Below are positions 28,154 through 36,001 of a stretch of 64,000 nt of DNA, piece after piece. How positions within the stretch are numbered: position 1 is the stretch's first letter; the number at the start of each line of letters is the position of its first letter. The notes under the pieces are model-generated. The model ran no database searches, had not been told where the DNA came from, and saw only the letters and a program-made list of their open reading frames with translations. The DNA is from Yersinia hibernica (GTDB taxonomy: Bacteria > Pseudomonadota > Gammaproteobacteria > Enterobacterales > Enterobacteriaceae). A program made the position numbers and the translations under genes. The stretch is taken from positions 1,488,001 to 1,552,000 of the forward strand of contig NZ_CP032487.1 in the NCBI RefSeq assembly GCF_004124235.1. Direction: 5' to 3'.

Positions 28154-28594
28154 GTGAAATTAAAACATGATGCCATCTGCGCAGAATTGCGGAGTTGGGC
28201 AGCAGAAACCAAACAAGAAATTGTCGCGGCAGAAGTGGCACAGGCTTATTTCGATCTCGGTGGTGATGAGCTTCCACTCACGCCCATTGAGGATGAACAC
28301 GCTACATACAACAACAAACAGCGCTTGTTCCGCTGGGTTGATAGTGACACTGACAAGGCCAGAGAAAAAATTGCCGAACTTACTCCAGCCATTCTTCAGG
28401 CATTGCCAGGAGAGCGACGCGCCAGATTGGAAAACCCCAATTCAGTGAATTATTTGGCGGCACAAGCATTGCGCGATTTCTCGCTGGCGATGAGCGCGGT
28501 GTTGTTGGGCTGCTCTGATATGTCACAGAAATTAATTAAAGCAACTGAGGCGATACATGCACTTATTCCGGTGACACAGCAGTTGATTGCATAA
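28154..28594 (+). CDS. YdaT-like (DUF1019) early protein
   Basis: 146 residues. N-terminal block KLKHDAICAELRSWAAETKQ, then YFDLGGDELPL and NNKQRLFRWVDSDTDKAREK recall YdaT of the Rac prophage, which follows ydaS there just as this gene follows a dicC-like gene here. Rac YdaT is toxic when expressed and blocks division; it may have a CII-like control role. Assignment rests on gene order plus moderate similarity from memory. Confidence 0.55.
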   Translation: MKLKHDAICAELRSWAAETKQEIVAAEVAQAYFDLGGDELPLTPIEDEHATYNNKQRLFRWVDSDTDKAREKIAELTPAILQALPGERRARLENPNSVNYLAAQALRDFSLAMSAVLLGCSDMSQKLIKATEAIHALIPVTQQLIA

Positions 28595-28610
28595 CGAGGT
28601 ATGACCAATG
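28595..28610 (+). promoter_or_regulatory. Translation-start module copy 5
   Basis: CGAGGTATGACCAATG before the 79-residue gene. Overlaps the stop of the YdaT-like gene (TAAC). The inner ATG opens a four-codon minigene. Confidence 0.8.
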
Positions 28611-28847
28611 GCTAAATTTTCCAGAGAACAAGTCGAGCAACAATTACGAGATGAACTGCAACGTGTCGGTTTTAGCGAGACAGTCGCCAGATCTGCTGCT
28701 ATTCAAGGCGGCAAGCATTATACCGACACGCCTAATTCCACATTTTCCAGCGCGTTAGTTTGGGCTAAGACATATGCCAAACCCTATAAGCGGATGCGGG
28801 ATAAGCCAGCACAGAAAGCGGCCAAAGCTAAAAAGCCGTGGAGATAA
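28608..28847 (+). CDS. Unknown phage early protein (79 residues)
   Basis: Not recognised. Basic; N-terminal helix FSREQVEQQLRDELQRVGFS and a Lys/Ala-rich C-terminus (KPAQKAAKAKKPWR). Could bind nucleic acid. First five residues match those of xis (MAK) only through the shared start module. Start fixed by the module. Confidence 0.6.
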   Translation: MAKFSREQVEQQLRDELQRVGFSETVARSAAIQGGKHYTDTPNSTFSSALVWAKTYAKPYKRMRDKPAQKAAKAKKPWR

Positions 28848-28851
28848 CCGC

Positions 28852-29040
28852 ATGTCTAAAAAGCTGACATACCGAAATGGTTACCGCTACGGGAATATGC
28901 CAATCACTTCAAACATGGCGCGGGTGGTTTTACGGCAATTTGCCCGTGAGGCTATGCAAGGCCAGCGTAGAGCTTTCAATGCTCTTTTTAATATTAGTAA
29001 CGCCAAATGTAACGTTAATAGCGTTACAGAAAAGCACTGA
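28852..29040 (+). CDS. Unknown small phage protein (62 residues)
   Basis: Not recognised. MSKKLTYRNGYRYGNMPITS then ARVVLRQFAREAMQGQRRAF; basic. Starts four bases after the preceding stop. The end of the gene contains repeated AACG/GTTA sequence (AACGTTAATAGCGTTA) that also recurs inside the next gene. Lies directly upstream of the replication genes. Confidence 0.6.
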   Translation: MSKKLTYRNGYRYGNMPITSNMARVVLRQFAREAMQGQRRAFNALFNISNAKCNVNSVTEKH

Positions 29041-29052
29041 ATCGGGGTATGT

Positions 29053-30087
29053 ATGGCATCAAGTTGGATAAAAGTCGAAGTTATTACTCCAGACAAACCG
29101 GAGATATTCCAACTGGCTGAAATCCTGAATATCGACCCAGATACAGTGCTTGGGAAATTAATTCGTGTTTGGGTCTGGGCTGACCAACAGACTATCGACG
29201 GTAACGCAGATGGTAACGCCGTCAGCGTTACAAGAATTGGCATTGACCGTATCACTTTTATGTCTGGCTTTGCTGATGCACTGATAACAGTTGGATGGTT
29301 AAAACATGACGGCGGGAAAATGTACTTCCCTCACTTTGACCGCCATAACGGAAAAGGTTCTAAAAAACGGGCGGTTACAAGTAGGCGCGTTACAGAATTC
29401 AGAGATTCCAAGCCAAAAAGTAACGCTAATAGTAACGCTGGCAGCGTTACACCACCGGATAAAAAAGCGTTACCAGAGGAAGAGTTAGAGGAAGAGAAAG
29501 ATCTAAAAGATAAACCCCTATTGTCCCATGGCGAAAAAAACGCCACAGGACCGAACGAGGATTATCCGCCTTCGAATCCCGAACCAGAACCCCAACAGGC
29601 TGGGAGCAAAAACAAGCGGCATGAGTACCCGCCAGAATTCGAAGCAGCTTGGCTGGAATACCCACGCAGACCGGGAAGCCCTGACAAGTACGGTGCTCTC
29701 AAGGCTTGGAATGCCCGACTACGGGACGGCGTAACGGTTGATGCGATGTTGGAGGGGGTGAAACGCTATGCAGCGTTCGTCAAGGCGACGGGCAAGGCTG
29801 GCACGGAATTTATCAAACAGGCTAAAACATTTTTTGGACCGTCAAAACATTTTGACGATGAATGGCAAGTGAGCACAGGAGAAAACCATGTGGAATTCAG
29901 ATTCAACCAGAGCGACCCAAGGCCGTACTCTGAGCAATATCTCAGTTGGGAACAGCAACAGCAAGGAGTCACCGGCATGGCGCCTATGGGATCTCATGAT
30001 CAAAATCTACGGGAACCGCTGGACTGCGAAGAATGGCAATCGACCATCGGACCTGTGGGAGTGCCAGATTGGGGCAATGACCAGTGA
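29053..30087 (+). CDS. O-type phage replication protein
   Basis: 344 residues. The N-terminal part ASSWIKVEVITPDKPEIFQL, LNIDPDTVLGKLIRVWVWAD is the winged-helix start of a common phage replication initiator. A charged linker (Glu/Lys/Pro-rich, 130-195) is followed by EYPPEFEAAWLEYPRRPGSP and a helical C-terminal domain. The gene contains clustered GTAACGC/GCGTTAC repeats (29200-29460), a possible origin inside the gene as in lambda O. The last 200 bases overlap the P-type gene in another frame. Confidence 0.75.
   Translation: MASSWIKVEVITPDKPEIFQLAEILNIDPDTVLGKLIRVWVWADQQTIDGNADGNAVSVTRIGIDRITFMSGFADALITVGWLKHDGGKMYFPHFDRHNGKGSKKRAVTSRRVTEFRDSKPKSNANSNAGSVTPPDKKALPEEELEEEKDLKDKPLLSHGEKNATGPNEDYPPSNPEPEPQQAGSKNKRHEYPPEFEAAWLEYPRRPGSPDKYGALKAWNARLRDGVTVDAMLEGVKRYAAFVKATGKAGTEFIKQAKTFFGPSKHFDDEWQVSTGENHVEFRFNQSDPRPYSEQYLSWEQQQQGVTGMAPMGSHDQNLREPLDCEEWQSTIGPVGVPDWGNDQ
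29200..29460. repeat. GTAACGC/GCGTTAC-rich stretch, possible replication origin
   Basis: Within the O-type gene the words GGTAACGC, AGCGTTAC, GCGCGTTAC, AGTAACGCT recur at about 29202, 29213, 29224, 29388, 29420, 29431, 29444 and 29466. In lambdoid phages the origin iterons lie inside O. Spacing is irregular, so this is only a candidate. Confidence 0.45.
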
Positions 30088-30523
30088 CCAACTCCAGCGG
30101 GTTTGCACCGCATGCATGAAACGCTGTGAATCTGGTAACTCTTGGCCGCCAGATTTTGCCGAGTTTGTTTCTCTTGTGGCGGAGCATGGTGGTGGTCATT
30201 TGGGTTTAACTGTGGTGGATGTTCTCGCCGAGCTTAAGCGCTACCGGAATGAATTTTATAAATACAGTTGTGCTGAGGAATTCAACTGGCGCCACCCGGT
30301 TTTATATCAGATTTGCGTAGACCTTAAGCGCCTTGGAATCGAAAAAAGGCTCACTGATACCGGACTAGAAACACAGGCAGGTATCGAGTTAGCCAAGTGG
30401 GAAAAACGTGCCGCCAGTGGTGTACCAATTCCCCCAATTCGCCGCCAATTGAAAACACCTGACCGACCATCAGGATTAACCCCGGCACAGCAACTAGCCG
30501 CAGGAAACCGATACGTTAAATAA
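29888..30523 (+). CDS. P-type phage replication protein (helicase loader)
   Basis: 211 residues. From about residue 31 (WRLWDLMIKIYGNRW) the protein matches phage replication protein P homologues: WPPDFAEFVSLVAEHGGG, HPVLYQICVDLKRLGIEK, SGVPIPPIRRQL. It should recruit host DnaB to the origin. The ATG at 29888 has a good ribosome site (AGGAG, 6 bases). There is no later start before the conserved part except the ATG at 29996, so a 200-base out-of-frame overlap with the O-type gene seems real. Confidence 0.75.
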   Translation: MWNSDSTRATQGRTLSNISVGNSNSKESPAWRLWDLMIKIYGNRWTAKNGNRPSDLWECQIGAMTSDQLQRVCTACMKRCESGNSWPPDFAEFVSLVAEHGGGHLGLTVVDVLAELKRYRNEFYKYSCAEEFNWRHPVLYQICVDLKRLGIEKRLTDTGLETQAGIELAKWEKRAASGVPIPPIRRQLKTPDRPSGLTPAQQLAAGNRYVK

Positions 30524-30524
30524 G

Positions 30525-30540
30525 CGAGGTATGACCAATG
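30525..30540 (+). promoter_or_regulatory. Translation-start module copy 6
   Basis: CGAGGTATGACCAATG, starting one base after the stop codon of the P-type gene, before the 166-residue gene. Inner ATG opens a five-codon minigene. Confidence 0.8.
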
Positions 30541-31038
30541 GAAATTAATAACTGTAATAATTTTATCAATGATAATCGGCCAGTGATTGACGACAAATGT
30601 GATCATTCATCCTGCATCATTGATGCCTGGGGAATGGCGGCTCGCGCCAGATGCCGAGCGCCTTACACGCCACCGGTCAAGCCGAAAAAAGTGGTAATTC
30701 CTACATCGAAAGCAACGAAATCAGAGAAGCTTAAAGCGGCCAAAAAATCTAACACATCATCAGCACTGCGGCTAAAAGCCAGTGAGCTGGTGGCGGTGAT
30801 GTTGGGCAAAACATTGACCTATACCGGCATTCTTGCCGCGCTTGATAAATCCTATCCGGATCACGGCATTACGCTGCGCATGTTGCAGATGCGTATGATT
30901 GGCTTGATGAAATCGCCACATGTTGACATTACTCGTCATGAAAAACCGGTAGCGGAATTTACCTTGCACAGTGTCAGTGAGCGTTTTTATGCGGATTCGA
31001 TACTCAGGGCCAAAACAAAAGGTGGGGGGGCTCAATGA
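30538..31038 (+). CDS. Unknown phage protein (166 residues), possible winged helix
   Basis: Not recognised with confidence. Residues 1-40 are Asn/Asp/Cys-rich (NNCNNFINDN; DDKCDHSSCIIDAW). Residues 45-80 are Lys/Thr/Ser-rich. The C-terminal part (LTYTGILAALDKSYPDHGIT, LRMLQMRMIGLMKSPHVDI) looks like a small winged-helix fold. Overlaps the methyltransferase start by four bases (ATGA), so it may regulate or partner that enzyme. Confidence 0.6.
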   Translation: MEINNCNNFINDNRPVIDDKCDHSSCIIDAWGMAARARCRAPYTPPVKPKKVVIPTSKATKSEKLKAAKKSNTSSALRLKASELVAVMLGKTLTYTGILAALDKSYPDHGITLRMLQMRMIGLMKSPHVDITRHEKPVAEFTLHSVSERFYADSILRAKTKGGGAQ

Positions 31039-33095
31039 TCTGGCCTACGGAAGTAAATCAATGTGCCTCATCGGTTATACCGGTACATGCTTTGAGTCCC
31101 GACCACCAGCAACAGCTTTTGCTCCAAATGAATCAGATGTTTTTAAATCGAGATAATCCGCAGCATATCCAACAGACAGCCCATGCATGGGCGCGGCGTA
31201 AAGAAATCACGGTAGCGCGGCCTGATTTACAGGATGGTCTGGTGGTTGTGGGGTTCGCTGGTGGCGGTGGCAGCTGTGAGGGCATCAAGCAAGCATTAGG
31301 CTATGAGCCACACATCGCGATGAACCATAACCCTGTGGCGATGGCGATGCATGCCATCAATCACCCACGTACGTTGCATTACCCTGAGGATATTTTCAGT
31401 GTTGACCCGCTCATCTCAACGGGCGGTTTGCCGGTATTGCTGGGTTGGTTCAGTCCTGATTGCCGTCACTTCTCCAAAGCCAAGGGCGGCACGCCAGTTA
31501 AGAAAGAAATTCGTGGTTTAGCCTGGGTGGTGTTGCGCTGGGCGCTGGCAGTACGTCCACGCTTTCTGATGTTGGAGAACGTCGAAGAGTTTCGCGGCTG
31601 GGGGCCATTATTGACGGATAGCGAAGGCAATCACCGTCCTGATCCCGCGCGTAAAGGTGAAACGTTCAAGGCATTTATTGGCATGCTGGGTACCGGTATT
31701 GATGCGAATCATCCAGCGCTGGCCGAAGTGTGTAAGTTTTTGAAGATAGATATCAATGGCTCCGAGGCAGAGAGGCTAACTTCAGGTTTAGGTTATAACG
31801 TGGATCATCGGGAGCTTAAAGCCTGTGATTACGGAACCCCCACTATCAGAAAGCGGTTGTTTGTGGTTGGGCGTTGTGACGGTGAGCCGGTTGTATGGCC
31901 AGAGCCAAGCCACGGCGCACCAAACTCTGCAGATGTGCTTTCTGGCATGTTGCAACCTTGGCGAACGGCGGCGGAGTGTATCGATTGGAGCCAGCCAACA
32001 CGCTCTATTTTCGGTCGCAAGAAAGATTTGGCTGATAATACCTTGCGGCGCATCGTCAAAGGGCTGCAACGCTTTGTTATCGATAACCCTGATCCGTTTA
32101 TTGTGCGATTGGGCCAAACCGGTTTCGGTGGCGATCGTCTGCAGTATCCAATAGACCAACCGCTAACCACCATCACCAGCAAGGCCGAGCATTTATTGCT
32201 GGAGCCGTATGCGGTGAAGTGCAACCACACCAGCACCAAAACCAAATATGATTGCTTCCGTGGGCAGTCATTACGTGATCCGTTACAGACCATCACCAGA
32301 ACTCACGGTTTTGCTGTCGCTGCGCCGGTAGTTGTGCGTCAGTTCGGTAACAGTACGGCAAATGATATCAATATGCCGTTGGGTACCGTGACGGCGGGTG
32401 GGGGCGGTAAAAGCCAGTTAACCTGCGCTCATCTTGCCAAGCATTATGGCGGCAATTATACCGGTGCAGGCATCAATATTAACCAGCCATTGCACACCAT
32501 CACCACGGTTGATCACCACGCGCTTTGTACATCTCACCTGGTGCAATTGCGCGGCACATGCCGCGATGGTAAACCGATCAATGAACCGGTACCGACCTTA
32601 ACCGCCGGCGGTAATCATGTCGGGATAATAAACGCCTTTCTGACCAAGTATTACGGTACCGGTGGCTCAGTAGATCTCTCAGAACCAATACACGCGGTGA
32701 CGACCAAAGAGCGCTTTGGTTTGGTGGAAAACAATTTTGATGTTGAACCTCTGACCGACGAGCAACGCTATAACGCCTGGAACTGTGCGCGACTGGTGGA
32801 TCATTTCAGCGATTTACCGGACGACTGGCATTTATTCCCTGCACCACGACCACAATATCTATCGATGGGCGAATACATCATCGTAGATATTTGCATGCGC
32901 ATGTTGATTGCCCGTGAACTCTACAACGCCAGCGGGTTCCCGCCAGATTACATTATTGACCGGGATATTGATGGCACCCTCTGGCCCAAATCTGAACAGG
33001 TGGCAAGATGTGGTAACGCGGTGCCGCCACCCTTTGCCGAGGCATTGGTAAGGGCCAATATGCCAGAGCTGTGTATCTGGAGGATGGCGGCATAA
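31035..33095 (+). CDS. Phage DNA cytosine-C5 methyltransferase
   Basis: 686-residue enzyme that should methylate cytosine C5 in DNA, probably to protect phage DNA from restriction. Motif I VVVGFAGGGGSCEG at residues 70-83. The catalytic loop reads FSPDCRHFSKAK with Cys143 (usual PCQ replaced by PDC). ENV motif at 181-183. Motif VIII-like TIRKRLFVVG. Motif X CGNAVPPPFAEAL near 660. Between about 350 and 560 lies a target-recognition insert built of repeated units such as PLTTITSKAEH, PLQTITRTHGF, PLGTVTAGG, PLHTITTVDHH, PVPTLTAGGNH and PIHAVTTKERF. No cognate nuclease is adjacent. Confidence 0.92.
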   Translation: MIWPTEVNQCASSVIPVHALSPDHQQQLLLQMNQMFLNRDNPQHIQQTAHAWARRKEITVARPDLQDGLVVVGFAGGGGSCEGIKQALGYEPHIAMNHNPVAMAMHAINHPRTLHYPEDIFSVDPLISTGGLPVLLGWFSPDCRHFSKAKGGTPVKKEIRGLAWVVLRWALAVRPRFLMLENVEEFRGWGPLLTDSEGNHRPDPARKGETFKAFIGMLGTGIDANHPALAEVCKFLKIDINGSEAERLTSGLGYNVDHRELKACDYGTPTIRKRLFVVGRCDGEPVVWPEPSHGAPNSADVLSGMLQPWRTAAECIDWSQPTRSIFGRKKDLADNTLRRIVKGLQRFVIDNPDPFIVRLGQTGFGGDRLQYPIDQPLTTITSKAEHLLLEPYAVKCNHTSTKTKYDCFRGQSLRDPLQTITRTHGFAVAAPVVVRQFGNSTANDINMPLGTVTAGGGGKSQLTCAHLAKHYGGNYTGAGININQPLHTITTVDHHALCTSHLVQLRGTCRDGKPINEPVPTLTAGGNHVGIINAFLTKYYGTGGSVDLSEPIHAVTTKERFGLVENNFDVEPLTDEQRYNAWNCARLVDHFSDLPDDWHLFPAPRPQYLSMGEYIIVDICMRMLIARELYNASGFPPDYIIDRDIDGTLWPKSEQVARCGNAVPPPFAEALVRANMPELCIWRMAA

Positions 33096-33242
33096 TCAAC
33101 AAGAAATTGCTGATATTCATACTTTTTATGTGGTTATATCCGCTATTTAGAATATGAAACTTTACTTAACTGACATTCACATGAAATCGGTTGAACCAGG
33201 TCCCCTGTATGGGGTTATTGAGATCATAAAGGTGTTAGCTTA

Positions 33243-33425
33243 ATGATTACTATAGAAAACTTGATTCAACATTTACCAACGGATGGCCGAACTGTAATTC
33301 ATTGTGAAAAGGGTAAGATAATAAGTATTGCACAATTAAGACCGGATCAGTTTATAGCAACGCTGCCAGCCTTTATCGAGATGGCAGAAAGAGCGGGGTA
33401 TATCATTACAATCCCTGATATTTAA
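33243..33425 (+). CDS. Unknown small protein (60 residues)
   Basis: Not recognised. MITIENLIQHLPTDGRTVIH then a short beta-rich-looking middle and a helical end ATLPAFIEMAERAGY. The AAGGTG ribosome site is about 9 bases upstream of the ATG. Supported by position in the rightward operon and open-frame composition only. Confidence 0.5.
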   Translation: MITIENLIQHLPTDGRTVIHCEKGKIISIAQLRPDQFIATLPAFIEMAERAGYIITIPDI

Positions 33426-33498
33426 CGGTATAATAACCAAGTCAGCCTGAACAACTGACAACCTAAGTTGTTGTTGTGTCATCACCCTTGGGGGCAAG

Positions 33499-34092
33499 AT
33501 GGCACAACTTTCATTTATCAAATCTGGCAATGAGACACTGACACCGGCCACGCCCGATGTTAGGGATTTTCTGCATTACAAAGTCAAGCTGGGGGCTATT
33601 CTCACCGCTGATTTTAAGCAGGTTCGAAACCCGAAGTTTCACCGCAAATATTTTTCCTTACTGAATCTGGGTTTTGATTACTGGACACCCTCCGGTGGCA
33701 CCATATCGCCTGAAGAAAAGAAGCTGGTGCGTGGTTATGTAAACTATTTGGCAGAATATGCCGGTCATAGCGATACGCTGGAAGAATTAGCCCGTCAGTA
33801 CCTCGATACCCTGGCAGAACAGCGGGCCGACCGTGTAACCCTGCTTAAATCCTTTGATGCTTTTCGCCGCTGGACAACCATTCAAGCTGGTTATTACGCC
33901 ATTATTCAAATGCCGGATGGCTCGCAATTTAAAGAGCCTAAATCGATCTCTTTTGCCTCGATGGACGATACCGAATTCTCCGAACTCTACAAAGCCACTC
34001 TTGATGTTCTCTGGCAATTCATTTTAAACAAAACCTTTAGTACACCAGCAGCTGCAGAAAATGCTGCCAGCCAGTTGTTAAGTTATGCGTAG
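33499..34092 (+). CDS. DUF1367-family phage protein
   Basis: 197 residues. NPKFHRKYFSLLNLGFDYWT and PSGGTISPEEKKLVRGYVNYL, then FKEPKSISFASMDDTEF, are the hallmarks of DUF1367, common in the nin-like region of lambdoid phages. Function unknown; thought to be nucleic-acid linked because of its neighbours (YbcO-like nuclease and Q). Confidence 0.82.
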   Translation: MAQLSFIKSGNETLTPATPDVRDFLHYKVKLGAILTADFKQVRNPKFHRKYFSLLNLGFDYWTPSGGTISPEEKKLVRGYVNYLAEYAGHSDTLEELARQYLDTLAEQRADRVTLLKSFDAFRRWTTIQAGYYAIIQMPDGSQFKEPKSISFASMDDTEFSELYKATLDVLWQFILNKTFSTPAAAENAASQLLSYA

Positions 34093-34100
34093 GGGGATTT

Positions 34101-34385
34101 ATGGCTAATTTACGCAAAGAGGCAAGGGGCCGTGAGTGTCAAATAAGAATCCCCGGCATATGCAATGGCAATTCCGAAACTGTGGTTCTGGCTCATTACC
34201 GATTGGCGGGTACCTGTGGCACCGCCATTAAACCACCTGATGAGCAGGGGGCTTGGGGATGCGGTGCATGTCACGACGAGTGTGACCGGCGCACCCGCTT
34301 AATTGATAGTGACACTGCCCGTCTGTATCACGCCGAGGGCGTTATGCGCACCCAGTATATTTTACGAAAGGAAGGGAAGTTATGA
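34101..34385 (+). CDS. DUF1364 (YbcO-like) nuclease
   Basis: 94 residues. LRKEARGRECQIRIPGICNG and VVLAHYRLAGTCGTAIKPPD, followed by WGCGACHDECDRR, match the DUF1364/YbcO family, a compact His/Cys metal-dependent nuclease encoded near Q in lambdoid prophages and possibly used in recombination. His (AHY) and the Cys pairs for zinc/metal are in place. Overlaps Q by four bases. Confidence 0.85.
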   Translation: MANLRKEARGRECQIRIPGICNGNSETVVLAHYRLAGTCGTAIKPPDEQGAWGCGACHDECDRRTRLIDSDTARLYHAEGVMRTQYILRKEGKL

Positions 34386-34783
34386 GAGCCGCACCGCAAA
34401 GCCTGCCGTCAGAGCAGGAAAAACCAATGCTGGATATTCAATATCTATTGGAGCTTTGGGGAGCATGGGCCGCCAATGATAATAGCCAGGTAGATTGGCA
34501 ACCTATTGCAGCAGGCTTTAAGGGACTGCTCCCCTATACCAATAAATCACGGCCACAGTGCTGTGATGATGACGGCATTATGATTGATCGCTGTGTGGCA
34601 CGATTGAAAAAGTATAAACCAGAAGAGTATGAACTGGTGATTTTGCACTATGTATACGGTGTTTCGCTGCGAATGATAGCTAAAAGGCGCAAGTGCTCAG
34701 ATGGGACAATCAGGAAAGAGATGCAAACGGCGATTGGTTTCATCTATGGGGTTTTAGCAATGATATTGAATGGACTAAAATAA
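34382..34783 (+). CDS. Late antiterminator Q (phage 82 / DLP12 YbcQ type)
   Basis: 133 residues. LELWGAWAANDNSQVDW, RPQCCDDDGIMIDRCVARLK, and the helix-turn-helix-like end YGVSLRMIAKRRKCSDGTIR, match the Phage_antitermQ family. It should let RNA polymerase read through the late terminator and turn on lysis, head and tail genes. Unlike in simple lambdoid phages, two inverted cargo genes separate it from the lysis cassette, so the late promoter may lie near 37,140-37,260. Confidence 0.88.
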   Translation: MRAAPQSLPSEQEKPMLDIQYLLELWGAWAANDNSQVDWQPIAAGFKGLLPYTNKSRPQCCDDDGIMIDRCVARLKKYKPEEYELVILHYVYGVSLRMIAKRRKCSDGTIRKEMQTAIGFIYGVLAMILNGLK

Positions 34784-36001
34784 TTTAACTATAACTCCGA
34801 TGGTGCCTATACAAACGGGCACCCAAGCTATTGATATTAAAAAGTCCAAAACTCGCCTGCAAAAAACCACATTTTTAATTAATTCTGATTTAGCTTCGAT
34901 TAATCTTATTTTAAGATCTGATTTTTCATCTTGTATTTTATTTTCAATTGATAAAAAAACAATATCTTTTGCGTGAGAAATTCTATCTAATTGCTTCTTC
35001 TGTGAAATAAGAACAAGAGAGATTATAATGCTTGTTAAAATCAATCCAGAGAAAGTAATAAATGTCTCTATTTTCCCACTAAACTGATAAATAGCAATTG
35101 AACCTACCAAAGAAATAGGAATAGCTAAAGCCTTATTAGCGATTTCCGCAGTGATTTTGGATATTTTATCAGCATATTCGATCTCCGTTTCAGCAATTTC
35201 TTTTCTGGCTTTTTGAAACGAAAATGCTGACATATATACAGCGAGATTATTACTATATAAGTTACTGATTAACTCCCAGTTTTTAACAATTCCTTTGAAA
35301 TTGGTTTCAGATGAGTTGATATATTCTATGAGCGTATTTCTAAACGTATTTATTTTTTCATCATAATGAAGATCATTACCTGGACTAATATTAATCAATG
35401 AATTGATTAGTGTTATATTTATCTCATTATAACCCAACATTTCCTCACTCAATAATGTTTCAATGATCGCCGACGATGACTTAGACTCAGAGTGGAGAAC
35501 AAATACAAGTCTATAAAAGTTAGAGCGACCACTGTTTTTCATATCATGAAAATGTGATAACTTTGAAAGAGCTATAATTAGCCCACATATAGCCTCAATT
35601 TTTTTTACTGATTGTGGCTTGTTGGGGTCTTTTGAAAAATAGTTCAAATCTACAATGTAATACTGTTCTGGAACTTCTCCCCGCATTAAACTATTTATTT
35701 TTATGAAATCTTTCATTGATGGGTAAAAACGTTCAGCACTGGACTGGCTAACTAAAAAATCAAAATTTAATAATTCCCCATTATCAGGAATATCTTCAAT
35801 ATCGTTAATTGTCTCCCCATCAATTTCTAATTCTGTAAAGCTTCCGTAAGAAAAATTAGTACAATGAATGGACTTAACTAAAACCTGTAGCTCTGGAGTA
35901 TATTTTATAGATGCAGAAAAAACTTCCCCGTCAAATTCCGGAAAGTTGGCTAGTCTATATAATTCAACTACACTGCTTAAATTATTCACTGTCTTTCTCA
36001 T
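34775..36001 (-). CDS. Unknown membrane protein paired with YejK-like gene (408 residues)
   Basis: Family not recognised. Residues 1-250 are soluble, mixed alpha/beta. About 262-290 look like a coiled coil (KARKEIAETEIEYADKISKI). Two membrane segments follow (about 292-311 PISLVGSIAIYQF region and 315-337 FITFSGLILTSIIISLVLIS), then a charged loop and a third hydrophobic segment at the C-terminus (RRVLDFLISIAWVPVCIGTI). AT-rich and on the opposite strand to the late genes. It overlaps the YejK-like gene by 20 bases, so the two are translated together. Likely an effector or anchor of a two-gene cargo module; function unknown. Confidence 0.75.
   Translation of the reverse strand: MRKTVNNLSSVVELYRLANFPEFDGEVFSASIKYTPELQVLVKSIHCTNFSYGSFTELEIDGETINDIEDIPDNGELLNFDFLVSQSSAERFYPSMKDFIKINSLMRGEVPEQYYIVDLNYFSKDPNKPQSVKKIEAICGLIIALSKLSHFHDMKNSGRSNFYRLVFVLHSESKSSSAIIETLLSEEMLGYNEINITLINSLINISPGNDLHYDEKINTFRNTLIEYINSSETNFKGIVKNWELISNLYSNNLAVYMSAFSFQKARKEIAETEIEYADKISKITAEIANKALAIPISLVGSIAIYQFSGKIETFITFSGLILTSIIISLVLISQKKQLDRISHAKDIVFLSIENKIQDEKSDLKIRLIEAKSELIKNVVFCRRVLDFLISIAWVPVCIGTIGVIVKLF

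Noticed and set aside
28887..29255. Minus-strand frame across the early right arm
   Set aside because: Antisense to two well-supported genes, with no start signal.
31035..33095. A complete restriction-modification system
   Set aside because: The methyltransferase has no adjacent nuclease gene; neighbours are replication and nin-type phage genes.
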